Shown: piece by piece, positions 36,373-45,184 of the stretch
Layout: the number at the start of each line of letters is the position of its first letter
Position numbering within the stretch: position 1 is the first letter of the stretch
Assembly (NCBI GenBank): GCA_049291975.1
Contig: JBATQJ010000085.1
Span: 7,780-71,779 of the forward strand
DNA from: Scrofimicrobium sp049291975
GTDB lineage: Bacteria > Actinomycetota > Actinomycetes > Actinomycetales > Actinomycetaceae
Direction: 5' to 3'
DNA: 64,000 nt
The notes under the pieces: model-generated
Told to the model about the DNA's origin: nothing
The model's input: only the letters and a program-made list of their open reading frames with translations
Databases searched by the model: none
Made by a program: the position numbers and the translations under genes

Positions 36373-37401
36373 ATGAACGATACAAAACCTGAAAACCTCG
36401 TCGCCAGGATTGAAGAGGCTTCCACACCTGCGCAGAAACTGAAGAGGCTCCTTGGAAATCAAGAAGCCATGCTGATAGTCGTCTATGCGCTAATGGTTCT
36501 GGTCTTTTCCTTGCTGAACCCACGCTACTTTTCGACAGCCGCCTTCGGAAACATTCTCCAAGACTTCGGCCCAATTATGCTCATGGCAACAGGCATGACC
36601 TTCGTAATAATCACCGGAGGAATCGACCTTTCAGTCGGCTCACTCGCAGGTCTGTCGGGCGTTTGTGCCGCCCTGACGATCCGCGCAACAACCGCGAATG
36701 GAATGGCACCCGCCCTGAGCATTCTGCTCGGCATCTTGACAGCCCTCTGCGTCGGCGCGATCGTTGGCACCATCAACGGTCTACTGATCACAAAGGTTGG
36801 CCTCGCACCGTTCATTGCGACGCTTGCAACGATGGGCGCATGCACCGGCAGCACCCTCGTTATCACGGGCGGCGTGCAGATTGCAGGCGCTCCCTCGGCG
36901 GTCGTTCAAATCGGCAACACCAGATTCCTTGGCATCCTTACGTGGCCGCTGGTGGGTGTACTGCTAATACTGGTTTCCTTTGCTCTGATCTTAGTGAAAA
37001 CCAAATTCGGAAGACACACCTATGCGATCGGTTCAAACACATTCGCCGCTCGAGTCGCTGGCATTAATGTGAACAAGCATCTGATGAAGGTGTACCTAAT
37101 CGCATCCCTCCTAGCTTCCCTCGCCGGAATGTTCGTGTACTTCCGACTCGGATCGGGCTCCCCCGCAACTGGGAAGGGCGGAGAACTTCAGGCCATTGCC
37201 GCCGTCGTCATCGGAGGCGCAGCAATGACTGGTGGTAGTGGGCGAGTAACAGGCACAGCACTCGGCGCTCTCATCACGACCAGCGTACTCAGCGGACTGA
37301 TCCTTGTCGGAGTCGAGCCGAACGCACAGCAGATAGTAGTTGGCGCCCTAATCGCCTTCGCGGTAGCGGTGCAAACTATGGGACAGAAGAACAAGGACTG
37401 A
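36373..37401 (+). CDS. ABC transporter permease (RbsC/FrcC family)
   Basis: Membrane channel subunit of a CUT2-type sugar importer, 342 residues with eight to ten hydrophobic helices. It has the family block F-V-I-I-T-G-G-I-D-L-S-V-G-S near residues 77-90 and the cytoplasmic loop G-S-N-T-F-A-A-R-V-A-G-I-N near 215, which docks to the ATPase. The ATG follows the second binding-protein stop by seven bases. Probably forms a homodimer with the 254-residue ATPase encoded next. Confidence 0.93.
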   Translation: MNDTKPENLVARIEEASTPAQKLKRLLGNQEAMLIVVYALMVLVFSLLNPRYFSTAAFGNILQDFGPIMLMATGMTFVIITGGIDLSVGSLAGLSGVCAALTIRATTANGMAPALSILLGILTALCVGAIVGTINGLLITKVGLAPFIATLATMGACTGSTLVITGGVQIAGAPSAVVQIGNTRFLGILTWPLVGVLLILVSFALILVKTKFGRHTYAIGSNTFAARVAGINVNKHLMKVYLIASLLASLAGMFVYFRLGSGSPATGKGGELQAIAAVVIGGAAMTGGSGRVTGTALGALITTSVLSGLILVGVEPNAQQIVVGALIAFAVAVQTMGQKNKD

Positions 37402-37410
37402 GGCAGGACA

Positions 37411-38175
37411 ATGACACAGGCCGCACCTCTATACGAGGCACGAAACATCAGCAAGAAATACGGCAGTGTGGTCGCGCTTGAGAACGTCGATTTTGCCGTC
37501 CGCGCCGGCGAGGTCGTCGGACTCGTGGGCGACAACGGCGCCGGCAAGTCCACCCTGATAAAGGTCCTCTCCGGCGTTCACAAGCCCGACTCAGGCGAGC
37601 TGCTACTGGAAGGCGAGCGGGTAGAGTGGGAATCTCCGGCCCAGGCCCTGGAGTCCGGGATTGAGACTCTATACCAGGACGCGGGCCTCTGTCCTCATCT
37701 GACCGTCAGCGCCAATGTCTTCTTGGGGCGAGAGCTCACGAAGAAAGGGATACTGGGCGCACTGGGATTCCTTGACAACAAGAAGATGGACAAGGAGGCT
37801 CACGCTGAGCTGGCACGCGTAGGAATTGCCGTACCCGGCTCCGAACGAACAGTTGCGGAACTCTCCGGTGGCCAACGCCAAGCTGTTGCGATTGGTCGAG
37901 CAGTTGCTTGGGCAAGCAAGGTCATCTTGCTCGACGAACCAACCAACCACCTTGGGGCAAGACAATCTGAAGAAGTCCTTGAGGTAGTTGAACAGGCCAA
38001 GAAGAACGATCTAGGGGTTGTCTTCATCTCGCACACCCTCCCACACGTACTTGAAGTTTGTGATCGGATCGTTGTTCTTCGGCTGGGACAGGTGGTGGCA
38101 GACGCACCACGCTCAGAGTTCGACCGAAACTCACTGGTATCCGCAATCACCGGTTTTGTGGGGGCGGGACGATGA
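37411..38175 (+). CDS. ABC transporter ATPase, single-domain (FrcA-like)
   Basis: Energises the importer. The 254-residue protein has one nucleotide-binding domain, unlike the duplicated RbsA: Walker A G-D-N-G-A-G-K-S-T (about residues 43-51), signature L-S-G-G-Q-R-Q, Walker B V-I-L-L-D-E-P-T-N and the switch His in F-I-S-H-T-L. This resembles the single-domain ATPases of fructose-type importers. GAGG precedes the ATG by a few bases, and the stop overlaps the start of the M20 gene (ATGA). Confidence 0.93.
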   Translation: MTQAAPLYEARNISKKYGSVVALENVDFAVRAGEVVGLVGDNGAGKSTLIKVLSGVHKPDSGELLLEGERVEWESPAQALESGIETLYQDAGLCPHLTVSANVFLGRELTKKGILGALGFLDNKKMDKEAHAELARVGIAVPGSERTVAELSGGQRQAVAIGRAVAWASKVILLDEPTNHLGARQSEEVLEVVEQAKKNDLGVVFISHTLPHVLEVCDRIVVLRLGQVVADAPRSEFDRNSLVSAITGFVGAGR

Positions 38176-39494
38176 GTGAAGCAAGAACTGATCTAGTCAG
38201 CGCCGTAGATGACGCCGTCAACGCAAATCTAGAAGAGGCGATTCAGCTTCTATCGGAGTTAGTCGCTGTCAGAAGCGTCAACCCGAAGCAACCAGGTGTC
38301 GACGGATCCGCCGAAAAAGGAGGAGAAGCACGTGCAAACGATCTTCTTCAAAGTCGGCTCGAATCTCTAGGAATGCAGATAACCCGTGTGGAAGCTGAAC
38401 CCGGTAGGCCCAATATTGAAGGAAGGATAGCCGGGTCGGATCCAGATTATCGGTCCCTTGCCTTTGCCGGACATATCGATACCGTGGCACCAACAAGAGT
38501 CGGACAATTGGATCCTCGCGTCGAGGATGGAAGACTGTTCGGCCTCGGTACCACCGACATGAAGAGTGGACTCGTAGCCAGTTGGCTTGCAGTTAAAGCA
38601 CTTACTGCCGCGGGTGTGAAACTGAAGGGCGACCTAGCACTTCATTCCGTTGTCGGCGAAGAGACTATGGATCACTTGGCCGGAACCTCTGCACTGCTGT
38701 CTCAGGTTCGCCTTCCAGACGCCGCGTTGGTCGCCGAACCCACCTCGTCCGTGGAATCACCCTTAGTTGTGTCTAATACAGCTGCGGGAAACTACCTATT
38801 CAGCGTCACGGTACATGGCAAGTCAACTCACTGGGCATCTAGAAACCAAGCTATCCGTCCTGGCGGAGGCGGTGACTCTGTTGGTGTTAATGCGATTGAC
38901 AAGGGATTTTACGTCTATCAAGCACTGAGACAGCTTGAAGACCAGTGGGGATTCTCCAAGAGCCATCCGCAGTTCCCTGCCGGAGCATTCATCATCCACC
39001 CCGGAGCCTTGAAAGCCGATGTTGGGTTTGCTGCGCCGGCGTACTTCCCAGACCGAGCTCGCTTTGACTATCTACTTTCATTTCCTCCGGGATATACATC
39101 AGAAGAGATCAAGGATGAGATCACCAACCACGTCCGAAAGGCGGAAGCCCTAGACCCGTGGCTCCGAGAACACCCGTCTGACTTCGAATGGATCGATACG
39201 TGGCCACCCGCCTACACGGATCCAACGTCAGACTTCGTACGCGTGACCCTTGAAGCACGCAACGAAGTGGCGGAGCAACTTGACACACGGGTCCAACCCG
39301 AGGCGGTTCCAGCTGGAGCACAGTCTGATGCTTCGTTCTACGAAGCCGCTGGCAGCCTAGCTCTTGTCTGCGGCCCAGGGGACCTCCTGCTGGCACATTC
39401 ACCCGATGAGTCCGTGGACATCTCCTTCATTGCTTCCGCCGCCAAGATGTTCGCGAGAACTGCGATCAATTGGTGCGGGGTGAACGAGGACTAG
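38172..39494 (+). CDS. M20-family metallo-amidohydrolase (ArgE/DapE-like)
   Basis: A 440-residue zinc hydrolase. Metal and catalytic residues are present: G-H-I-D-T-V (about residues 98-103), G-T-T-D-M-K-S-G near 127, the catalytic pair G-E-E near 165, V-A-E-P-T-S near 194 and a C-terminal His in L-L-L-A-H-S-P-D-E. It is translationally coupled to the ATPase of the importer, so it should act on the imported compound, for instance removing an acyl or amino acid group before or after deglycation. Other fructosamine loci carry a different hydrolase in this place (an asparaginase in Salmonella fra). A dipeptidase or deacetylase role elsewhere cannot be ruled out. Confidence 0.85.
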   Translation: MSEARTDLVSAVDDAVNANLEEAIQLLSELVAVRSVNPKQPGVDGSAEKGGEARANDLLQSRLESLGMQITRVEAEPGRPNIEGRIAGSDPDYRSLAFAGHIDTVAPTRVGQLDPRVEDGRLFGLGTTDMKSGLVASWLAVKALTAAGVKLKGDLALHSVVGEETMDHLAGTSALLSQVRLPDAALVAEPTSSVESPLVVSNTAAGNYLFSVTVHGKSTHWASRNQAIRPGGGGDSVGVNAIDKGFYVYQALRQLEDQWGFSKSHPQFPAGAFIIHPGALKADVGFAAPAYFPDRARFDYLLSFPPGYTSEEIKDEITNHVRKAEALDPWLREHPSDFEWIDTWPPAYTDPTSDFVRVTLEARNEVAEQLDTRVQPEAVPAGAQSDASFYEAAGSLALVCGPGDLLLAHSPDESVDISFIASAAKMFARTAINWCGVNED

Positions 39495-39568
39495 ACAAGC
39501 TCTAAGGAGGAGTCGGATCAACGGACAGCGCTCCTCCCCTGGAGTTTGTGAAAGGTGACGCTTGGCAG

Positions 39569-39608
39569 AAACATAACAGAGACGTACGCTTTCGCCTCTG
39601 TTATGTTT
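39569..39608. promoter_or_regulatory. Perfect 13-bp inverted repeat before the GntR gene
   Basis: AAACATAACAGAG (39569-39581) and its exact complement (39596-39608) are separated by 14 bases. It lies 75 bases after the M20 stop and 65 before the GntR start. It could be the terminator of the transporter operon or an operator for the regulator; the AT-rich stem and lack of a T-run favour the second, weakly. Confidence 0.5.
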
Positions 39609-39672
39609 AGGACGGTTCGTTGCTGCAGTCGTGCTACGTGGCGAAACCAAGTTCAAATCCAGGGAGCGCTTA

Positions 39673-40422
39673 GTGACGACCGTTAAGACAGAAACGTCTG
39701 TGAACCATCGAGGGTCTACCGTCGACCGTGCTTATCATCGGATTCGACAGCTCATTGAAGAGAAGCAACTGCGCCCACATGATCGGATCCCTTCGGAAAT
39801 AGAGCTATCAGACCAACTGAACATCTCCCGGTCTTCTCTCCGGGAAGCGCTCAGCCGACTTGAGCAGGAGGGTGTACTGACCGTCGTGCAGGGACACGGT
39901 AGGTTCGTCTCAACACTCACCTCACTCCGAGTGGAACGCCCCATGACCGTCTACGAGAGCATCACAGAGATGCTAGAAGGCCTCGGGTACGCGGTCACCA
40001 GTGCCGTACTGGAAGTAGAAGAAATCGGCGCACCCGAGATAGTTGCTACTCCTCTCGAGATTCAACCGGGGGACCCTGTGGTTCGAGTTCTAAGAATTCG
40101 GTATGGCGACAACAAGCCGCTGGTTATTAGTGAGGGATTCATTCCAAGAGAACTACTACCGGGGCCACTTGAGCATCGTGACTGGAGCGGTTCAGTTGCG
40201 CGGATCCTTGCCATGCAAGGTCACAGAGTCGAATCATCGCTCGCAGTGATATCGGCCGTCAACCTTCCTGAAGAGTGGGAGGACCGATACAACCTTGCCG
40301 AACTCGGTCCCTGGTTGCTCACAGACGAAATATGCCTGACAAAAACGGGGAAGCCCGTTATGTTCGCCCGAGATTACCACCGGGGCACCGACATCACTTA
40401 CAGAGTGCTCCGCAATAGATAG
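39673..40422 (+). CDS. GntR-family regulator, HutC subfamily (UTRA domain)
   Basis: A 249-residue transcription factor. The N-terminal winged helix shows R-I-P-S-E-I-E-L followed by S-R-S-S-L-R-E-A-L (about residues 40-60) and G-H-G-R-F-V, standard for GntR. The C-terminal UTRA ligand domain has V-V-R-V-L-R-I-R-Y and E-G-F-I-P. GTG at 39673 follows GGGAGCG at a good distance; an open frame to 39631 lacks one. HutC-type regulators (FrlR, FraR) control fructosamine genes elsewhere and sense phosphorylated sugar conjugates, so this is the likely regulator of the first deglycase and transporter set. Confidence 0.92.
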   Translation: MTTVKTETSVNHRGSTVDRAYHRIRQLIEEKQLRPHDRIPSEIELSDQLNISRSSLREALSRLEQEGVLTVVQGHGRFVSTLTSLRVERPMTVYESITEMLEGLGYAVTSAVLEVEEIGAPEIVATPLEIQPGDPVVRVLRIRYGDNKPLVISEGFIPRELLPGPLEHRDWSGSVARILAMQGHRVESSLAVISAVNLPEEWEDRYNLAELGPWLLTDEICLTKTGKPVMFARDYHRGTDITYRVLRNR

Positions 40423-40438
40423 CGCCACCATAAGCACA

Positions 40439-40484
40439 GTCCTCGTTGTCTAAGCACTCATGTTGAGGCTTTGACAACGAGGAC
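40439..40484. terminator. Bidirectional terminator between the GntR and kinase genes
   Basis: Perfect 12-bp arms (40439-40450 GTCCTCGTTGTC and 40473-40484) with a 22-base loop, centred between two convergent genes. Moderately T-rich sequence follows on the plus strand. Confidence 0.7.
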
Positions 40485-40506
40485 AAGCTGTTTAGTTTCC
40501 CGGACC

Positions 40507-41349
40507 TTATGCCATGTACTGCTCGTAATCAGCGAACACCCAGTCAGGAATAGGATGCGTCTTCTGCGGGAATCCTCCCACGTGCTGAATGGTTCTGGTG
40601 GCACTGATCGTTCCAGCTTCTGTGGCTTCTGCCGGGCTCGCGCCCGCAGCCCGAGCCATCATGAAACCAGAAATATAGGAGTCTCCCGCTCCACAGGTAT
40701 CCACACGCTCTGCCGGATGGGAGTCGCACGGAACCAAACCCTCCGAACCAACCCAAGTCGATCCATGAGGACCAGACATGATAACTACCTCAGAGGCACC
40801 CAAGTCCAGAATCGATTGAGCCAGTGGGACAATCGCCTCTCCGGGACGATCATCTGAGGATGCAAATACAACATCAACATCGCTCAGATCCAAGTCTGCA
40901 GGAACATCCCACGTAGAGACGTCCGCACTCACCCAACGGGTATGCGGCCTAATCGCACCGAAGTCTGTGTCCATTGTTCTTGGTCCACCGACGTGGATCC
41001 AGTCAAACTGCTCACCCTCAGTTAGGGATTCGGGCATTGCGGGAGTCCACATTCCGCAAACACCGAATTCCTCGAACAAGAACTGGCGGTCGTTGTCAAC
41101 CAGTCGGATAAGTGTGACCCCTGACGGACCGACCATCTGAAAAACGTTGGCGGTATCTATACGGTTCGCCTCCAGCGCCCGCACGATTTCTTGCCCGGCG
41201 ACATCGCTACCGACCGGGCCCGCATAGTGGGCATCGTGTCCCGCGATTAAGCAGTTCGCGACGACATTCAGAGCGTTTCCCCCAACAGTGACATGGTGTT
41301 GTTCGAGGTAGATATCAAGACAGTTGTCTCCCAAAGCAACGATTCTCAT
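40507..41349 (-). CDS. PfkB-family kinase 1 (FrlD/FraD-like fructosamine kinase)
   Basis: A 280-residue sugar kinase. The opening G-D-N-C-L-D-I-Y near residues 7-14 and G-G-N-A-L-N-V near 24-30 match FrlD (G-D-N-C-x-D-x-Y, G-G-N-A) rather than fructokinases. The catalytic block D-T-C-G-A-G-D-S-Y-I-S-G-F carries the general-base Asp, and R-T-I-Q-H-V-G-G near the end parallels the FrlD tail. The predicted role is 6-phosphorylation of an imported fructosamine. ATG at 41349 opens the conserved sequence; the frame continues 25 codons upstream without similarity. The ribosome site is poor. Confidence 0.8.
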   Translation of the reverse strand: MRIVALGDNCLDIYLEQHHVTVGGNALNVVANCLIAGHDAHYAGPVGSDVAGQEIVRALEANRIDTANVFQMVGPSGVTLIRLVDNDRQFLFEEFGVCGMWTPAMPESLTEGEQFDWIHVGGPRTMDTDFGAIRPHTRWVSADVSTWDVPADLDLSDVDVVFASSDDRPGEAIVPLAQSILDLGASEVVIMSGPHGSTWVGSEGLVPCDSHPAERVDTCGAGDSYISGFMMARAAGASPAEATEAGTISATRTIQHVGGFPQKTHPIPDWVFADYEQYMA

Positions 41350-41588
41350 CTCCGTACTGACAACTCTCTTTCGTACTGGGGGAAGAGCGATCAACCCCAC
41401 CAAACATTCGTGCTTCCGCCCCACACGGTCACACGAAACCTGACCATAATGCGGACCTAATGGCTCATGCCCAGCCTACCGATCTCTGAACGAACAACCA
41501 AAAGGCACTCTCATTCGCAAGTACTTGTTGAGACAACGGGCGCAATTCGCGCGCAAGCAACTCACCTCAACGTGAAAAGAAGGCACTC

Positions 41589-42902
41589 TCACCGAGTTGG
41601 CATACCTATCCGTTGATCCACTCGGGGCTGAAGGAACCACCTGATAAGCGTCGCCAACAGCGCACATGCTGCTGCGCTAAGCCAGAGCACTTCACGTCCT
41701 GCAGTCTGTAGCACCCAGCCGCCTATCAACGGACCAACACAGTATCCGAGCGCAAGCGCGGCTGACACAAGACCCAAGTAGCGTGCGCGCGAACCAGGTT
41801 TCGCCAATGCACCAGCCACAACGTTTCGGACGGGAGCATCGATCATCTCACCAATAGTCCAAACTGATATGCAAAGTAGGATAAGAAGGAAATTTGCTGA
41901 CAAAAAAGCGAGCGAGCCAAACCCGACAGTAAGTACCGCTGTCGAAAGCACCATCATCTGAGTGGTTCTGTGTCGTGCGATCACACGTCCCGCAGCGAGT
42001 TGAAAAACCGCTAGCAGAATTCCGTTCCAGAAAATTACATAACCGTATTGATCAGCCTTATACCCAAGGTTCTCCATATCGAGAGGAAGCGTCGAAGTCA
42101 TCTGTGAAAAACAGAGTGCAAAGAGGAATGTTGAGCTAACTAGAGCCAGCGCAAGTCGGTCGCGGGTAGCAATCGACATAGCGGCAAATGAATTTTTCAC
42201 TCTCGACCGGTGGCTCCCAGCTCTCGGAAGACGTTCGGTGCGCGGTGTAGAAGGCAACATTGTGATCACGAGTGTCAGCGCAATCATCGAACCAATCGCT
42301 TCGAGATAGAAAAGCCAATCGAATGATCTCGTGGCTATGAGACCACCTACTAAAGCTGTAAACGCGAACCCAATGTTAATGCCCCAATACTCCGCTGAAT
42401 AAGCTTCCGTCCACAGGCGGATAGGTACAGAGCGAACGACCAGCGCCGAGAACGGTGGCTGAACGGCTCGAACAAACCCTCCGATTAAGAAAAACCCAAC
42501 CATCAGCGCAATGGGATTGGCTAGATGCGGGATAGCCGCAGCGCTCACTGAGGAGCCAAATAGCAAGGCTATTAGTACCGACTTTTCGCCATATCGATCA
42601 GCTGCAGCCCCAGCTACCATCACGGCGAACAGTCCACCTATGCCCGATACGGCAATAAATAACCCCGCAACGGCGTAGCTGAACCCATGTTCCTGAACCA
42701 GATAGAGGCTGAAGAAGGGCGTGGTGAGTTTCGTTGCCGACAAAACAGTCTCTAGAAACACGACAATTACTGGTTCACCTGCCAACGATCTTGATGGCAA
42801 GAACAGCCGCAAAAACCGCACCCAGATAACCTCAGCTCTCACGGAGGGCCTGAACACAACCATCGTCACAGGCGACCGGATTTTTTGAATCACTTCTTCC
42901 AA
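41589..42902 (-). CDS. Major facilitator superfamily transporter
   Basis: A 437-residue membrane protein with about 12 helices and the MFS loop pattern A-D-R-Y-G-E-K after helix 2 (about residues 99-105). It lies between kinase 1 and deglycase 2 on the same strand, so it may import a related substrate or export a product. The start is uncertain: the longest frame opens with TTG at 42902, with a GTG three codons later and an ATG at 42863, none with a convincing ribosome site. Base composition looks more AT-rich than in the housekeeping genes of this window, which fits acquisition with the island. Confidence 0.82.
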   Translation of the reverse strand: MEEVIQKIRSPVTMVVFRPSVRAEVIWVRFLRLFLPSRSLAGEPVIVVFLETVLSATKLTTPFFSLYLVQEHGFSYAVAGLFIAVSGIGGLFAVMVAGAAADRYGEKSVLIALLFGSSVSAAAIPHLANPIALMVGFFLIGGFVRAVQPPFSALVVRSVPIRLWTEAYSAEYWGINIGFAFTALVGGLIATRSFDWLFYLEAIGSMIALTLVITMLPSTPRTERLPRAGSHRSRVKNSFAAMSIATRDRLALALVSSTFLFALCFSQMTSTLPLDMENLGYKADQYGYVIFWNGILLAVFQLAAGRVIARHRTTQMMVLSTAVLTVGFGSLAFLSANFLLILLCISVWTIGEMIDAPVRNVVAGALAKPGSRARYLGLVSAALALGYCVGPLIGGWVLQTAGREVLWLSAAACALLATLIRWFLQPRVDQRIGMPTR

Positions 42903-43121
42903 AAGTCGGGACTCAACTGCTTACGACGGCCGGTCCCAAACACCAGAGAACTGCTCCCAGAGAGTTCGAGAAGTGCCGTCATGATCTACAGAAATCGGGC
43001 CGAGGAACTCAAATAGGCTCCCCGACCCGTTCCAAGACGCAAACTCTAAGACCGCCGGCTGGGCACTAAACGCACCGCAACAGGGCCTTCATTCGCGTCG
43101 TTACTCTTCCTTTTCGCGCTA

Positions 43122-44129
43122 CTAGTACTCCATGACGCGGTAGTAGCGACGGAGAGTCAGGTCATGATCCCTTACTCTCTCCAGATGCTTGCTTACTCTT
43201 CCCATGACTATGTCAAGCACGATGGGCGCAATGATCGCGCGATTCTCGGGACTGAATCCCTCCAACGCGTAATTCTTCGTATCGAAGACCGTTACATCGT
43301 TAGAGATGCGCTTAGCGAAGCTCTCCGCGCGATCCGTTAGCGGTCGAGTCTCATCTTCGCCCTGGAAGACAATGACAGAAGTGTCTGACTCAAGCAACTC
43401 GAGCGATCCATGGAAGAACTCTGCGGAGTTTACGCGAGTTGTGTGGAGCCACTGCATTTCCTCAAGAACGCACATTGAGTAAAGATAGGTGAAGCCCCAC
43501 AGAGGTCCTCCCCCAATCAAGAAATGATAGTCCGTATCGGCGTGCGAATCGGCAAATGCGGAAGCTTGATCATCCGCTTCGTGTGCGGCCGATACGAGGG
43601 CGTCGGTCAGGTGGTCCACCATCTCATCGGCAAGAGACTCGTACCCGTCGAACTCGCCCCTGAGGCTGAAGATCTTCCCCAAGAGAAAGGTCAGTTGCAT
43701 ATCGAAAGGCCACGTCTTGGGTAGCGCGGTAAGTGTATTATAGGTCGCGGCTTTTGCAATCGGGGACCCCTCATCGCAGGTGAAGCTGACACTCTTGGCA
43801 CCTTGCTCATTCACATAGTCCATTGCGGCCAGAACATCCTCAGTTGTACCTGAGGCGGAGGTGAACACAACTAGCGTATTTGGCCCGAGGAGCGCGTCAC
43901 CCGAAAGGATAAGTTCGCGAGAGATCGCTGAGCGAACGGGGAGCTTAGAAATGCGGTTCGCGTTGTACTCATGCGGCCACATCTGCGCATAGGTACCACC
44001 GGACCCCACAAGTAGAATGCTGTCGATTCCTGCATCAACAAGCTCCTCAGCCAGTTCCTCTATGGCGGGGCGTAGCGCAAGTGCACTATCGATTTGTGCA
44101 CGAAGTTCAGACTCATTGAAACCGAGCAT
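43122..44129 (-). CDS. SIS-domain deglycase 2 (FrlB/FraB-like fructosamine-6-phosphate deglycase)
   Basis: A 335-residue double-SIS protein, paralogous to the one at 32906-33910. SIS motifs: V-G-S-G-G-T near residue 42, T-S-A-S-G-T-T-E-D near 89 and S-P-I-A-K-A-A near 123. It keeps L-E-E-M-Q-W and, 16 residues after the second Glu, the His of A-E-F-F-H-G, and ends L-R-R-Y-Y-R-V-M-E-Y as FrlB-type proteins do. Expected to split a phosphorylated Amadori compound into glucose 6-phosphate and amine. AAAGGA precedes the ATG. An operator-like palindrome lies at 44162-44175, and the CUT1 transporter genes are just upstream. Confidence 0.75.
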   Translation of the reverse strand: MLGFNESELRAQIDSALALRPAIEELAEELVDAGIDSILLVGSGGTYAQMWPHEYNANRISKLPVRSAISRELILSGDALLGPNTLVVFTSASGTTEDVLAAMDYVNEQGAKSVSFTCDEGSPIAKAATYNTLTALPKTWPFDMQLTFLLGKIFSLRGEFDGYESLADEMVDHLTDALVSAAHEADDQASAFADSHADTDYHFLIGGGPLWGFTYLYSMCVLEEMQWLHTTRVNSAEFFHGSLELLESDTSVIVFQGEDETRPLTDRAESFAKRISNDVTVFDTKNYALEGFSPENRAIIAPIVLDIVMGRVSKHLERVRDHDLTLRRYYRVMEY

Positions 44130-44161
44130 CGTTGTCCTTTCAAGACGACCCTACCGGAATA

Positions 44162-44175
44162 TGGTACCGGTATCA
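44162..44175. promoter_or_regulatory. Operator-like palindrome upstream of deglycase 2
   Basis: TGGTACCGGTATCA, 33 bases before the deglycase 2 start. It differs in two positions from TGATACCGCTATCA found upstream of the CUT1 binding protein and of kinase 2. Probable binding site of the LacI-type regulator at 49130. Confidence 0.6.
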
Positions 44176-44265
44176 GGTATATGAATCTTCACACAAATAC
44201 CCCGGTTCCGTCAACCCTGTTGGCGCAAGTTTCTTAGCGCAAGCACAACGTATACGAGAACCTTG

Positions 44266-44304
44266 GTCGGGGTGAAAGCCGGGAATCCCGGCACCCACAC
44301 CGAC
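44266..44304. terminator. Hairpin downstream of the CUT1 transporter operon
   Basis: Outer arms GTCGGGGTG / CACACCGAC (one mismatch) enclose a perfect inner stem GCCGGG-AAT-CCCGGC. It lies 43 bases past the last permease stop. No T-run follows, so termination is uncertain. Confidence 0.45.
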
Positions 44305-44347
44305 AACTACATTTTCCTGCGCCGCCATTGTTTTGGTCAGCTACCGA

Positions 44348-45184
44348 CTACTTCCCCACACCATCAGCCAGTCCCTGAATGAAGAAGCGCTGACCGGCAA
44401 AGAACAGAATGATCATCGGTAAAGCGGCCATAGTCATTCCTGCAAGGACCATCGGATAATCCGTCGTAAGTCGTGAAGACAAGTCCGCGAGTCCTACTGG
44501 AAGGGTCTTGGTCGCTTCGTCGCTGATGAAGATAAACGCAAAGAGGTACTCATTCCAAGCAAACAGCACCTGCAGGATCACACTCGAAATCAGGATCGGC
44601 TTCGACATGGGAAGCGTAACCCTCCAGAAGGTTTGAGAGGGCGAACACCCGTCGAGCACGGCAGCCTCGTCCACCTCGACCGGCAAGTCAACCATATAGG
44701 ACCGAATCAGGAAGGTGGTAAAGGGTATCCGGAAAGCTGTATAGAGGATTATGAGCGCGAAAAGCGTGTCGTTGATCCCCAGTGCCTGGAGAATCTTCAG
44801 CAGCGGTATCAGCGCTACTGTTGGAGCAAGCATTAGGCCGCCAACAATCAGGAACAGCAGGACGTTTCCGAACGGGACAACCAGTTTCGTCAGTCCAAAT
44901 GCTGCCCATGCACTGATCAGCGTTGTGGTGACAACGGACACTATGGTGACGATGATGCTGTTGAGGAGATACCTTCCAATGCCGCGCTCCCACGCCTCGC
45001 CATAGTTGCCCCAGTTCATCACCTGAGGAAAGCCAAACGGATCGTTCAAGAACTCGTAGTTCGTCTTGAAGCTCCCGATGACCATCCAAATCAGCGGATA
45101 CAGAACAATTAGGACGAGGGTCAGAAGAGCTCCCCACATCAGGAGTCTTGCAATAACTCCCCAGAAACCGAGTTGCTTTTTCAC
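44348..45184 (-). CDS. ABC sugar transporter permease (MalG-like, CUT1)
   Basis: Second membrane subunit of a carbohydrate importer, 278 residues with six helices. The EAA loop that contacts the ATPase reads E-A-A-V-L-D-G-C-S-P near the middle. The GTG at 45184 overlaps the upstream permease stop in the form GTGA, the usual coupling; a GTG 30 bases earlier gives a longer version with a 34-base overlap. It is the last gene of the binding protein-permease-permease unit, and no ATPase gene follows. Confidence 0.9.
   Translation of the reverse strand: MKKQLGFWGVIARLLMWGALLTLVLIVLYPLIWMVIGSFKTNYEFLNDPFGFPQVMNWGNYGEAWERGIGRYLLNSIIVTIVSVVTTTLISAWAAFGLTKLVVPFGNVLLFLIVGGLMLAPTVALIPLLKILQALGINDTLFALIILYTAFRIPFTTFLIRSYMVDLPVEVDEAAVLDGCSPSQTFWRVTLPMSKPILISSVILQVLFAWNEYLFAFIFISDEATKTLPVGLADLSSRLTTDYPMVLAGMTMAALPMIILFFAGQRFFIQGLADGVGK

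Noticed and set aside
40507..41349. Annotating the PfkB proteins as fructokinase or ribokinase
   Set aside because: The G-D-N-x-x-D start, G-G-N-A motif and adjacent SIS deglycases fit FrlD/FraD better; plain hexose kinases remain a fallback.
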